Origin: Chitinophaga sp. YR573
GTDB lineage: Bacteria > Bacteroidota > Bacteroidia > Chitinophagales > Chitinophagaceae
Reading direction: 5' to 3'
Assembly (NCBI RefSeq): GCF_900110995.1
Contig: NZ_FOJF01000003.1
Coordinates: 124,001-188,000 of the forward strand
DNA length: 64,000 nt
Part shown: positions 44,369 through 53,449 of the stretch, piece after piece
Position numbering within the stretch: the first letter of the stretch is position 1
How the letters are laid out: the number at the start of each line of letters is the position of its first letter
The notes under the pieces: model-generated
The model's database searches: none
What the model was told of the DNA's origin: nothing
Seen by the model: the letters and a program-made list of their open reading frames with translations, nothing else
Program-made: the position numbers and the translations under genes

Positions 44369-45082
44369 TTATTTACATTCTCCATCCGGAGTACAAACTT
44401 CTCCTTCTATTGTTTCAAATGCTGCCGCAGGATTTTCCTTACGCCATTCAGCAAAAGACTTATTCAGTACATCCAGGAATATTTCAGATGCCTGCGCTCC
44501 TGAAACAGCATATTTACGGTCAAATACAAAGAAGGGAACTCCTCTGATACCCAACGCCTGTGCTTCATTAATATCAGCATTCACTTCTTTCGCATAGGTA
44601 TCGCTGGCCAGGGTTTCCTGTACACTTGCCTCATCTAAACCAATCTCCTTACCCAATTGCGCCAGCACCGCATGATCCCCGAAATCCTTACTTTCCGTAA
44701 AATAGGATTTGAATAAACGCTCTTCTGCTTCATCTCCCAGGTTGTTCTTCTTGGCAAGATGAATCAGTCTGTGTGCATCAAAGGAATTGGCCACTACTGC
44801 ATTAGCCGGATTAAACGTAATCCCCGCAGCTGCTGCCATTGTTGCCACCTGAGCATTCATCTGCACTGCCTGTTCGTAAGGGATACCTTTTCTTTCAGAT
44901 AAATACTGATACAGATCTTTACCATGCCCGGATTCAATAGTCGGGTCCAGCTGAAAACTGCGCCATTCCAGTTCTATACCGGCGGCATCAGTAAATTTAC
45001 TCATGGCAGCCTCAAATTTACGCTTACCTATATAACAGAACGGACACATAACATCCGACCAGATTTCTACTTTCATTTTCAT
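44369..45082 (-). CDS. DsbA-family oxidoreductase, FrnE-like
   Basis: This 237-residue thioredoxin-fold protein with helical insertion has the active site CPFC (Cys13 and Cys16 from the ATG at 45080-45082; a second ATG six bases later is equally possible). Motifs NSFDAHRLIHLA and GIRGVPFFVFDRKYAVSGAQ match the FrnE/2-hydroxychromene-2-carboxylate isomerase branch. It has no signal peptide, so it is cytoplasmic. FrnE proteins act as thiol oxidoreductases in stress. It is divergent from an HxlR gene that probably controls it. Confidence 0.9.
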   Translation of the reverse strand: MKMKVEIWSDVMCPFCYIGKRKFEAAMSKFTDAAGIELEWRSFQLDPTIESGHGKDLYQYLSERKGIPYEQAVQMNAQVATMAAAAGITFNPANAVVANSFDAHRLIHLAKKNNLGDEAEERLFKSYFTESKDFGDHAVLAQLGKEIGLDEASVQETLASDTYAKEVNADINEAQALGIRGVPFFVFDRKYAVSGAQASEIFLDVLNKSFAEWRKENPAAAFETIEGEVCTPDGECK

Positions 45083-45113
45083 AATTGCAAATTTCGGTAA
45101 CATACTTTACTTT

Positions 45114-45144
45114 TGGAAGTGCTTTCCAACATGAAAGTGCTTTC
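45114..45144. promoter_or_regulatory. Duplicated operator-like motif between frnE-like and hxlR genes
   Basis: AAGTGCTTTC occurs at 45117-45126 and 45135-45144, 18 bases apart. Each lies in a small palindrome, TGGAA-5-TTCCA (45114-45128) or GAAA-4-TTTC (45133-45144). They lie in the divergent promoter region and fit two dimers of the neighbouring HxlR regulator. Confidence 0.6.
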
Positions 45145-45168
45145 TTTGAGGATACTAACTTAGATGTT

Positions 45169-45534
45169 ATGAGTAAGAAAATAGAAGCGAGAGAAATGAC
45201 AGAAGCCTGTGTAGGCCAGCTGAGAGCCATTCATGATACCCTGGACCTGCTTAACGGTAAATGGAAAATAGCCATTATTGGCTCGCTGAGCTTTGGTAAA
45301 AGACGTTTTATGGAGCTGCAACGTGAAGTAGAAGGCGTTGGCTCTAAAATGCTCTCCAAAGAACTCAGAGATCTGGAAATGAATGAGTTGGTGAAGAGAA
45401 CGGTATACGATACCAAACCGGTAACTGTAGAATACGAACTCACCCCTTATGGTAAAACCCTGGAAGATATTATAGGAGAATTAGCCAAATGGGGACTGAA
45501 ACACCGTAAGCGCATCATGCACGCTGATAATTAA
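45169..45534 (+). CDS. HxlR-family transcriptional regulator
   Basis: This 121-residue winged-helix protein starts at the ATG 45169-45171. Upstream in-frame codons run through the repeated operator motif and are not protein-like. Core motifs are LLNGKWKIAIIGSLSFGKRR, FMELQREVEGVGSKMLSKEL and VEYELTPYGKTLEDII. A cysteine at about residue 14 (EACVGQL) could sense thiol oxidation. It is divergent from the FrnE-like gene and its 3' end overlaps the CoA-transferase gene by 4 bases. It is a different paralogue from the HxlR protein at 43963. Confidence 0.9.
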   Translation: MSKKIEAREMTEACVGQLRAIHDTLDLLNGKWKIAIIGSLSFGKRRFMELQREVEGVGSKMLSKELRDLEMNELVKRTVYDTKPVTVEYELTPYGKTLEDIIGELAKWGLKHRKRIMHADN

Positions 45535-46805
45535 CGATACCGTTCAAAGAATGCCTTTTCCAGTTGCTCCCTATGATCAGGATGGGCTATTTCTATTAAC
45601 GCCTTTCCCCGCTGTTTCAGGCTTTTGCCAAACAGGTTGGTAATACCGTATTCAGTAATCACCCAGTGTACATGCCCACGGGTAGTGACTACACCAGCGC
45701 CTTCTTTCAGAAAAGGCACAATCCGGGAAATCCCTTTGTTAGTCACTGAAGGCAGAGCAATGATAGGCATCCCACCATCAGACAAAGACGCACCCCGCAT
45801 AAAGTCCATTTGTCCGCCTATACCAGAGTACTGATAAGTACCAATAGAATCAGCGCATACCTGTCCGGTAAGGTCTATTTCAATCGCACTGTTAATAGCC
45901 GTAGCCCTGGGATTCTGACGAATTATACTTGTATCATTCACATAACCGATATCCATCACCCTTATAGCCGGATTATCATGCACAAAATCATATAGCTTAC
46001 GCGTTCCCGCCATAAAAGCAGTTACAGATCTCCCTGTATTCAGTTTCTTCTGCGTATTATTGATCACTCCACTTTCTATCAAAGGAATTACCCCATCAGA
46101 CAACATCTCTGTATGTAATCCAAGGTTTTTAAGATGACCTAAATTCCTTAATACCTGATCAGGAATACTCCCTATACCCAACTGCAAAGTAGCCCCGTCT
46201 TCCACCAGGGAAGCCACATTCCGGCCTATCTGAGCCGTTACCTCCGTACTCTGGGAATAGTCTAATTCCGGTAAAGTTGCGGATTGCCACACCGCAGCAT
46301 GAAACTTAGACATATGTATAAACCCTTCTCCATGCGTCCTGGGCATTAACGGGTTCACCTGCGCCACCACATATTTAGCCATTTCTACAGCAGCCCGGGC
46401 AATATCCACAGATGTGCCAAGTGAACAGTAACCATGTTCATCAGGTGGAGATACCGACACCAGCGCTACATCTACCGGTAATATTTTTTTCCTGAATAAC
46501 TGAGGGATCTGACTCAGAAATATAGGCACATAATCGCCATCATGACTATTAGCCACTGAACGTGTAGCTGCTGAGACAAATAAAGAATTTACAAAGAAAC
46601 TTTTGCGGTAAAGCGGGTTATCAAAATCAACATTTCCAAGCGTAGTAATACTCACCAATTCCACATCATGTAACTCTGCGTGTCTGTGCTGGAGTTCCTG
46701 TAACAGGTATTGTGGAGTAGCTGCGCTACCATGGATAAATACCCGGTTGCCGGATTCCACGCATTTCACGGCTTCTGCTGCTGAGATATAATTTGCATTG
46801 AACAT
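45531..46805 (-). CDS. Acetyl-CoA hydrolase/transferase family (4-hydroxybutyrate CoA-transferase-like)
   Basis: This 424-residue enzyme of CoA-transferase family I has the catalytic glutamate Glu233 in GLHTEMLSDG. Typical segments include VDVALVSVSPPDEHGYCSLG, ATLQLGIGSIPDQVLRNLG and VVTTRGHVHWVITEYG. By family it moves CoA between acetyl-CoA and another carboxylate (succinate, butyrate or 4-hydroxybutyrate) through a glutamyl-CoA intermediate in the cytoplasm. It appears to be a single gene, convergent with the HxlR gene. The exact acceptor cannot be told from sequence. Confidence 0.9.
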   Translation of the reverse strand: MFNANYISAAEAVKCVESGNRVFIHGSAATPQYLLQELQHRHAELHDVELVSITTLGNVDFDNPLYRKSFFVNSLFVSAATRSVANSHDGDYVPIFLSQIPQLFRKKILPVDVALVSVSPPDEHGYCSLGTSVDIARAAVEMAKYVVAQVNPLMPRTHGEGFIHMSKFHAAVWQSATLPELDYSQSTEVTAQIGRNVASLVEDGATLQLGIGSIPDQVLRNLGHLKNLGLHTEMLSDGVIPLIESGVINNTQKKLNTGRSVTAFMAGTRKLYDFVHDNPAIRVMDIGYVNDTSIIRQNPRATAINSAIEIDLTGQVCADSIGTYQYSGIGGQMDFMRGASLSDGGMPIIALPSVTNKGISRIVPFLKEGAGVVTTRGHVHWVITEYGITNLFGKSLKQRGKALIEIAHPDHREQLEKAFFERYR

Positions 46806-46867
46806 AGTGCAAAATTATGCAGTAAATGAATACCGAAATATGATGGTGATCAGAATAAGAGATGATC

Positions 46868-47686
46868 TTAGTTAAACATAGATAATTGCAGCGGTTTGAT
46901 GTTTACTACCGGGGGAGTGGCCTGACTGATATAATACACTTCCGTTTCCTCATGCCTGGAAGCAACAATGATTTTGGTATCGCCGGCATGCTGATTAAAC
47001 AGATTCAGTACCAGTTCGGGGTTATTATTATCCTTAGAGAGATGAGATAATAGCAGATGACTCATATAAGCAGGCTTATGCGTCTTGAACAATTCCAGCG
47101 CCTGTGTATTGGATAAGTGGCCATGCCCGCCACGGATACGCTTTTTCAGGTAATAAGGATAACGCCCCTGTTCCAGCATCTGTTCATCATAATTCGCTTC
47201 TAAAAAAGCAGCATGGCATTGCTGAAAATGTTTGATGAGATGTTCGCAGGGTGCTCCTATATCTGTAAATACCCCGATCCTTATTTCATTACAGGCCACT
47301 ATAAAACTATGAGGCTCTGCGGCATCATGAAATTTAGGGAAGGCCGTCACTGAAATATCTCCTATCTGAACAGGGACATACGCCTGAAAGGACAACACTT
47401 GTTGTTCATTCAGGGTAAGTCCGCCATTCAGTAAAGTATCATTAGTAATATAAACGGGTAACTGGTATTTCTTGGATATCACCTGTACACCTTTGATATG
47501 GTCCGTATGTTCATGAGAGATAAAGATCGCCTTTATCTTATCCATACTCAATCCCAGGCGACGCATGCGCTTCTCCGTTTCCTTGCAGGAAATGCCGGCA
47601 TCAACAAGGATAGCTTCCCTGTCATTCCCGATATAATAGCAATTTCCGTTGCTTCCCGAATTCAATGATGTGATGAAAAGTGACAT
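46868..47686 (-). CDS. Metallo-beta-lactamase fold hydrolase, YycJ/WalJ-like
   Basis: This 272-residue protein has the metal motif SHEHTDH (His58, His60, Asp62, His63), later His residues in KFHDAAEPHSF and ILVDAGISCKETEKRMR. All fit the YycJ group of MBL-fold hydrolases, which are linked to DNA repair or nuclease functions in other bacteria. The long C-terminal part with GHLSNTQALELFKTHKPA is also typical. It is cytoplasmic. The neighbouring genes are functionally unrelated. Confidence 0.88.
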   Translation of the reverse strand: MSLFITSLNSGSNGNCYYIGNDREAILVDAGISCKETEKRMRRLGLSMDKIKAIFISHEHTDHIKGVQVISKKYQLPVYITNDTLLNGGLTLNEQQVLSFQAYVPVQIGDISVTAFPKFHDAAEPHSFIVACNEIRIGVFTDIGAPCEHLIKHFQQCHAAFLEANYDEQMLEQGRYPYYLKKRIRGGHGHLSNTQALELFKTHKPAYMSHLLLSHLSKDNNNPELVLNLFNQHAGDTKIIVASRHEETEVYYISQATPPVVNIKPLQLSMFN

Positions 47687-47717
47687 GTGGCTACAAAGTA
47701 AACTAAATTTTTTAGTA

Positions 47718-50111
47718 TTACTTCACAATCCATTCATGAATACCCGAAGCATTTTCTACAGGCAGTTGTATTTCCAGTTTTAAAGCGGTTGTTTTCACCG
47801 GTTCAAACTGCACAGAATTGTATTTATCTTTTGCTATTTCGTAAGGAGTAGTATTTACAACAGGTACCCACTCATCACCTTTCTTATAAAGAATCCTCCA
47901 GCTAAGAGGTACTCTGCATCCGCCAAACGGACCATCATCATACCAGTATACCTGTGAAGAAGAGACGGTATACTCCTGATCGAAAGTGTACTGTACCCAT
48001 TCCAGTGAATTCTTCTTAGGCCACCAATGCATATAAAGGGCGCTGTTATCTTTTGAATCTACCGGCTCGTACTGATCGTTCAGTGCCATGTACATCCGCT
48101 TATTAGGTACAGAAGCGGTAATTGTGGCTTTAGACGCAATGCTGGGCGCAGGTTTTGGCCTGGCGGCAGAAGCCTCATAAGGAATCCATACGGTCATTTC
48201 ACTGGCACCGCGGTTAGCCCAGGCATAATAGGGGATAGCCGTCACCGTCTGTACAGAATTGATCAGCGCATCGGTATTTAACTGCCTGCTGGCAGAAGCA
48301 CCCTGCATTTCCAATACGGTAACACCATTCAGCATACCTGGTTTGTACACGGCGCTGATCGCCGCATTTTTATCTACTACAATATTCTGCACGGTAGCAT
48401 CTTTGTTATCAGGTCCTTCCAGGCAATACATGATAGGGCCGCGTTCCAGTGCAAAGCGGTTCTTATCCTCTTTCACATTGCTGTTGGCCAGTACTTTCTG
48501 TACTTCCATCGGGAAATTAATATTGATCTTATCTCCGGCTTTCCAGTTTCTCTGTAATACAGCATAGCCTTTTACCAGTTCATACTTTACCGGTTTACCG
48601 TTTAATGTAATGACAACCGGTGCAGAAGTACTGTCCTGATCATGATAAAGATCTCCCGGTACCGGCTGACCTTTAGCCCATTCCGGTATCCTGATATGCA
48701 ACGCAAAGGCGGCTGCTTTTGCTGGCGTAACGGTAATGCCTACCGCTCCATTCCAGGGATAATCTGTTTTTTGTGTTAAGCTAACCTTAGTGGCTGGTAA
48801 CTGAATGCTGGCAGTGCTGCCTACAAACAGATTCACGTACAGGTTATTCTTATCCTGCGCATAAATATAGCCAGGCATAGACGGCAGGAAACGTGTCATA
48901 TTGGATATACAGCAGGCGCATCCAAACCATGCACTACGCTGGTGTTGCCCCATAGACGCTAATGGGTTTGGATAGAAAAAGCGGTCGCCGCTGAGTGAAA
49001 CCCCCGACAGCAGACCGTTATAAAGGGTTCGTTCCAGGATATCGATATATTTTGCATCTCCATGCAGCAGGAACATCCTACTATTCCAGTAAACATTTGC
49101 TATTGCAGCGCATGTTTCTGCATAAGCAGACATATTAGGCAGTTCATAATCTTTCCCAAAAGCTTCTCCATTACCGGTAGCACCGATACCACCAGTGATA
49201 TATAGCTTTTTATCCACCACATCTTCCCAGATATCATCTATGGCATGCAGGTATTTCTGGTCGCCTGTCAGGGCTGCTACATCGGCCATGCCGGTGTACA
49301 TGTAGGTAGCCCTAACGGCATGTCCTACTGCTTCATGCTGATCTGTTACTTTTTTATACGACTGATTATATTCTCCGCTATTAGGTGTGCCCGGTCCGCG
49401 TACATCGAGGAAGAACTTTGCCAGGTCCAGGTATTCCTTTTTGCCGGTAACGCGGTACATTTTAGTGAGACCGGTTTCCACGATCTGATGACCAGGGAAT
49501 TTCTCTTCTTTACCAAATCCGAATGTCTTCACCAGTAAATCTGCATTTTTGATAGCGATATCCAGCAGGTTACGTTTGCCGGTAGCCTGGTAATGTGCTA
49601 CTGCAGCTTCAAATAAATGGCCTGAATTGTATAGCTCATGGCTCAGGTCTTCTTCCATTTCCCAGCGTTTGCTGCCCATCCAGGGATGAGGAGTAGAAGA
49701 GTTAACGGTACGGAAAGTATACAGATAACCGTCTTTTTCCTGTGCCGCACCAATGATAGCGATCAGTGTATCCAGGTACTTCTCCAGTTCAGGGTTCTTC
49801 TTCATTTGCAGGCCGTAAGAAGCTCCTTCTATCACTTTATAGAGATCAGTATCATCAAAAGTATATTCGGTCATTTTATCACCCGGAATGGTATGTGCCG
49901 CCCTTTTAAAGTTATCAATGCGTCCTGTTTTCCGGCATTGTTCCAGGGTATATGGAATGGTCACATCTGCATTCACTCTTATTTTAGGCGCCCAGAAACT
50001 ATCAGACACATGTACTTGAGTAAACGCTACAGGTTGAATAGGATAATCCTTTTTAAGCTGGGCGCTTGCGCAGGTCCCTGCCAGTAAAAAAGCAATCAGT
50101 ATTTGTTTCAT
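47718..50111 (-). CDS. Glycoside hydrolase family 127 (beta-L-arabinofuranosidase-like)
   Basis: This 797-residue secreted enzyme has a signal peptide (about 1-18, ILIAFLLAGTCASAQ) and an (alpha/alpha)6 barrel. The GH127 zinc site is Glu332 and Cys334 in AETCAA, and Cys400-Cys401 in FGCACCISN; the corresponding CC pair in HypBA1 includes the nucleophile. A C-terminal region (about 690-797) is beta-rich and may bind sugar. By family it removes beta-L-arabinofuranose from plant glycoproteins or glycans. It has no partner enzymes adjacent and is divergent from a pseudouridine synthase gene. Confidence 0.9.
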   Translation of the reverse strand: MKQILIAFLLAGTCASAQLKKDYPIQPVAFTQVHVSDSFWAPKIRVNADVTIPYTLEQCRKTGRIDNFKRAAHTIPGDKMTEYTFDDTDLYKVIEGASYGLQMKKNPELEKYLDTLIAIIGAAQEKDGYLYTFRTVNSSTPHPWMGSKRWEMEEDLSHELYNSGHLFEAAVAHYQATGKRNLLDIAIKNADLLVKTFGFGKEEKFPGHQIVETGLTKMYRVTGKKEYLDLAKFFLDVRGPGTPNSGEYNQSYKKVTDQHEAVGHAVRATYMYTGMADVAALTGDQKYLHAIDDIWEDVVDKKLYITGGIGATGNGEAFGKDYELPNMSAYAETCAAIANVYWNSRMFLLHGDAKYIDILERTLYNGLLSGVSLSGDRFFYPNPLASMGQHQRSAWFGCACCISNMTRFLPSMPGYIYAQDKNNLYVNLFVGSTASIQLPATKVSLTQKTDYPWNGAVGITVTPAKAAAFALHIRIPEWAKGQPVPGDLYHDQDSTSAPVVITLNGKPVKYELVKGYAVLQRNWKAGDKININFPMEVQKVLANSNVKEDKNRFALERGPIMYCLEGPDNKDATVQNIVVDKNAAISAVYKPGMLNGVTVLEMQGASASRQLNTDALINSVQTVTAIPYYAWANRGASEMTVWIPYEASAARPKPAPSIASKATITASVPNKRMYMALNDQYEPVDSKDNSALYMHWWPKKNSLEWVQYTFDQEYTVSSSQVYWYDDGPFGGCRVPLSWRILYKKGDEWVPVVNTTPYEIAKDKYNSVQFEPVKTTALKLEIQLPVENASGIHEWIVK

Positions 50112-50183
50112 GGTTGTAAATTATTCATAGTTAGCATAAATGATAGAATAAATATTGATCAGATTTGGTCATATCTTAGCAAG

Positions 50184-50804
50184 ATGAATGATTCGGGACA
50201 CCGGTACTTTGTAATACACAAACCTTTTGAGATGGTTTCTCAGTTTATCAGTCCTGATAAAGTGCGGCTACTGGGCGATCTTGATTTCGATTTTCCTGAA
50301 GGGACACATGCTATCGGCCGTCTGGATAACCATTCTGAGGGATTGCTCATCCTCACTACCAACAAAAAAGTGACAAAGTTGTTATTCCAGGGAGAGGTGC
50401 CGCATAAGCGAACTTACCTTGTGATGGTAAAAGGTGTGGTGACTCCGGAAGAACTGTTACAATTGCAAACCGGTATCACGATTGTTATCGCTGGCGGGGC
50501 GGATTATGTCACTACCCCTTGTCATGCAGCGATTGTAGAAAAGCCTGCCGGACTATTCCACCGGCCACAGGCATACAGAGAGTTATTACCGCATACCTGG
50601 CTTGAAATTACGTTGACAGAAGGGAAATTCCACCAGGTACGTAAAATGGTAATGGCCATCGGGCATCGTTGTCAGCGCCTGATCCGTACCTCTATTGAAG
50701 ATCTTGAACTGGGGGACCTTGCTCCCGGTCATATCCGTGAAATCGAAGAACACCTGTTTTTCGAACTGCTAAAGATTAAGTATAGCGCGAATATAACTGC
50801 ATAA
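50184..50804 (+). CDS. Pseudouridine synthase, RluE/RsuA family
   Basis: This 206-residue protein has the catalytic Asp48 in GRLDNHSEGLLILT, the C-terminal motif GKFHQVRKMVMAIGHRCQRL and the family opening FVIHKPFEM. There is no S4 domain, as in RluE, which modifies 23S rRNA; the target could also be 16S rRNA as in RsuA. The start at 50184 is chosen because upstream codons are not family-like and would overlap the GH127 start. Specificity within the family is uncertain. Confidence 0.88.
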   Translation: MNDSGHRYFVIHKPFEMVSQFISPDKVRLLGDLDFDFPEGTHAIGRLDNHSEGLLILTTNKKVTKLLFQGEVPHKRTYLVMVKGVVTPEELLQLQTGITIVIAGGADYVTTPCHAAIVEKPAGLFHRPQAYRELLPHTWLEITLTEGKFHQVRKMVMAIGHRCQRLIRTSIEDLELGDLAPGHIREIEEHLFFELLKIKYSANITA

Positions 50805-50884
50805 AAGAGCAATATGGCATCAGTTTGCTGTTGATATTCTTGGTATTTTGCCTTCTTCCTAATCATGCAATAAAGAGAGAATTT

Positions 50885-53164
50885 ATGTTTAAACCAGTAT
50901 GGTCTATGGTACTTTGTGTATTACTGCATTCCGCAGTCAATGCACAGGAACGCTACGGAATTATTCCATATCCGCAGCAACTGGTACCGCAACAGGGTGA
51001 GTTTGTAATTACCGCGAACACAAAATTAGTAGCACCGGCTATGTTCCGTAATGAAGCGGTACAGTTACAGGCGCTGATTACACAGGGGATTGGCAAGGTT
51101 TTACCAGTAGCTGCCAAAGGCAGTATTGTATTCCAGCAGGATAATCAGCTGGAAGGTGAAGAAGACTACAAATTGAATATCAGTACTACCCGGGTGCTGA
51201 TCTCCGCTAAAACAGCTACGGGTGCTTTCCGTGCAGTGGAAACGATCCGTCAGCTGATGCCGCCTTCTGTTGAGGGTGTGAAAATCGGTAAACAGACAAA
51301 GATCTCTATTCCTGCAGCAGATATTACCGATCATCCCGTATACGCCTGGCGTGGTATGCATCTGGATGTTTCCAGGCATTTCTTCTCCGTATCATACCTG
51401 AAGAAATTCATAGACCTGCTGGCATTGTACAAAATGAATAAACTTCATCTCCATCTTACTGATGACCAGGGCTGGCGTATTGAAATCAAAAAATACCCAC
51501 TGCTGACACAACAGGGAGCCTGGAGAGAATTCAATAACCAGGATTCTATCTGTATGGAAAAAGCGAAAACCAATCCTGATATGGAGATGGATAAATCTCA
51601 TATCATTCACAGGGACGGCAAAACTTTATACGGCGGCTTTTATACACAGGTACAGATGAAAGATGTGATTGCTTATGCCGCTGCGCGTCATATCGAGATC
51701 ATTCCTGAGATAGATATGCCGGGTCATATGATGGCAGCTATCAATGCTTATCCTTACCTGAGCTGTACTGGTGGCACAAGCTGGGGTAAATTCTTTACAA
51801 CGCCGATCTGTCCTTGTAAAGAAACTACCTTCACTTTTGCAGAAAACGTATTTACCGAAATAGCGGCTTTATTCCCTTCTCAATATATCCATCTTGGTGC
51901 TGATGAAGTAGAAAAGAGCAGCTGGAAAACCTTCCCTGGCTGCGAAGAGGTGATGAAAGCGAACAACCTGCAAACAGTAGAAGAGTTACAAAGCTACTTC
52001 GTAAAACGTATGGAGAAGTTCTTCAACTCCAAAGGCAAAAAGCTGATCGGCTGGGATGAGATCCTGGAAGGTGGTATCAGTCCAACCGCCGTACTAATGT
52101 ACTGGCGCAGCTGGGTACCTGATGCTCCCATCAAAGCAGCTAAGAATGGCAACTTCGTGATCATGACTCCCGGTAATCCATTATACTTCGATGGTATCCC
52201 TGATCGTAACTCTGTCTCCAACGTATACCATTTCGAACCAGTACCTAAAGTACTCAACGCTGAAGAAGCGAAATACATCATCGGTGCCCAGGCCAACATC
52301 TGGACAGAATGGATCCCTAACGAAAAACGTGCGGACTTCATGTTCATGCCTCGCATGACTGCCCTCGCTGAAGTGCTGTGGACGCACCGTTCAGATTACG
52401 ACGGTTATCTCCAGCGTCTCAATACCCAATACAAACGCCTGGACAGACTCAATGTACATTATCGTATGCCAGACCTCGAAGGCTTCACAGAAGACAACGT
52501 CTTCGTTGATAAGACTGTCTTAAACATTGCGAAGCCAATGGCGGATATGACTATCCGTTATACTACGGATGGTACTGCACCTAACATACACTCTACCGAA
52601 TTCCCGGCTAATTATATTATTCCAGGTACAGTAAGCATTAAGCTGGCAGGGTTTAGCGCTTCAGGTAACCGCAGTGATATCTATACACTAAATTACCGCA
52701 AGCAATCTTACTTTAAACCTGTGGATGTTTCCGGTTTACAGCAAGGCTTACAATTGGATTACTACTATGGCGAATACAAGAGTGTTACCAAATTAAAAGA
52801 AAAATCAGACAGCGTTATTCACGTACATAATGCGATCATGCCTGATAGTTTAGGTCATGGTGGGCATTCTTTCGGTGCAAAAATCACCGGCTACATAGAT
52901 GTACCATCTACAGCTATCTACAGCTTCTTCCTCACTGCAGATGACGGTGCTAACCTCTACATTGAAAACGAAAAAGTGATTGACAACGATGGCTGGCATG
53001 CCCCTCTGCAAAAGAGCGGACAGATTGCCTTGCAGAAAGGCTTACATCCTTTCGAAATCAAGTTCGTTGAAGGCGGTGGTGGTTACACCCTTAAACTGGA
53101 ATACCGCGTTAATGGCGGAAAAATTCAACCCATCCCTGATGAGTGGCTGCAAAGCGTAAAATAG
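50885..53164 (+). CDS. Beta-N-acetylhexosaminidase (GH20) with C-terminal PA14 domain
   Basis: This 759-residue secreted enzyme has a signal peptide (about 1-21, VLCVLLHSAVNAQ). A GH20 N-terminal alpha/beta domain (about 25-150) is followed by a catalytic barrel (about 155-515) with the Asp340-Glu341 pair in HLGADEVEKSSW. A chitobiase-like C-terminal beta domain (about 535-615) and a PA14 domain (about 617-755, with GLQLDYYYGEYKS) complete it. By family it releases N-acetylglucosamine from chitin oligomers or glycoproteins. PA14 probably binds sugar. The start at 50885 is preferred as it begins the signal peptide. A strong terminator follows. Confidence 0.93.
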   Translation: MFKPVWSMVLCVLLHSAVNAQERYGIIPYPQQLVPQQGEFVITANTKLVAPAMFRNEAVQLQALITQGIGKVLPVAAKGSIVFQQDNQLEGEEDYKLNISTTRVLISAKTATGAFRAVETIRQLMPPSVEGVKIGKQTKISIPAADITDHPVYAWRGMHLDVSRHFFSVSYLKKFIDLLALYKMNKLHLHLTDDQGWRIEIKKYPLLTQQGAWREFNNQDSICMEKAKTNPDMEMDKSHIIHRDGKTLYGGFYTQVQMKDVIAYAAARHIEIIPEIDMPGHMMAAINAYPYLSCTGGTSWGKFFTTPICPCKETTFTFAENVFTEIAALFPSQYIHLGADEVEKSSWKTFPGCEEVMKANNLQTVEELQSYFVKRMEKFFNSKGKKLIGWDEILEGGISPTAVLMYWRSWVPDAPIKAAKNGNFVIMTPGNPLYFDGIPDRNSVSNVYHFEPVPKVLNAEEAKYIIGAQANIWTEWIPNEKRADFMFMPRMTALAEVLWTHRSDYDGYLQRLNTQYKRLDRLNVHYRMPDLEGFTEDNVFVDKTVLNIAKPMADMTIRYTTDGTAPNIHSTEFPANYIIPGTVSIKLAGFSASGNRSDIYTLNYRKQSYFKPVDVSGLQQGLQLDYYYGEYKSVTKLKEKSDSVIHVHNAIMPDSLGHGGHSFGAKITGYIDVPSTAIYSFFLTADDGANLYIENEKVIDNDGWHAPLQKSGQIALQKGLHPFEIKFVEGGGGYTLKLEYRVNGGKIQPIPDEWLQSVK

Positions 53165-53174
53165 AAAAGTGTAA

Positions 53175-53219
53175 AATAATAAGGGCCGTCTCAGTATTAC
53201 TGAGACGGCCCTTATTATT
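53175..53219 (+). terminator. Strong intrinsic terminator after GH20 gene
   Basis: A perfect 19-base-pair stem (53175-53193 with 53201-53219) with a 7-base loop and A/T-rich base, 10 bases after the GH20 stop. Confidence 0.92.
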
Positions 53220-53271
53220 GTGAGGAAATATTATTAGTACGTACAATGTACAGAACTTCCCGATAGAGTAA

Positions 53272-53445
53272 TCAAGCTGGTTGTTTTATCTTTTTGCGAA
53301 CAGACATCGTCTTACTTGCATGTTTTTTGGCCTGTTTTGTTTTATACTCACGGATATATTGGCTAATTGCTCCCTTTTCCTTTTGGGTTAAAGGCTTAGA
53401 ATCTACAACAAAATCAACATCTAAAGGCTCTCTTATCAATCCCAT
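53272..53445 (-). CDS. Small basic partner protein of the GNAT-like gene
   Basis: This 57-residue protein is acidic at first (MGLIREPLDVDFVVDSKPLT) and very Lys/Arg-rich at the end (KHASKTMSVRKKIKQP). It starts 4 bases after the stop of the GNAT-like gene; an upstream in-frame ATG would overlap that gene. No family is named with certainty. Tight pairing with a GNAT-like protein and its size suggest an accessory or antitoxin role, but this is inference. The pair is AT-rich compared with flanking genes. Confidence 0.62.
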   Translation of the reverse strand: MGLIREPLDVDFVVDSKPLTQKEKGAISQYIREYKTKQAKKHASKTMSVRKKIKQPA

Positions 53446-53449
53446 TGTT

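Noticed and set aside
49638..50087. 149-codon plus-strand frame antisense to the GH127 gene
   Set aside because: Cysteine-, phenylalanine- and histidine-rich translation without motifs; the GH127 frame is certain.
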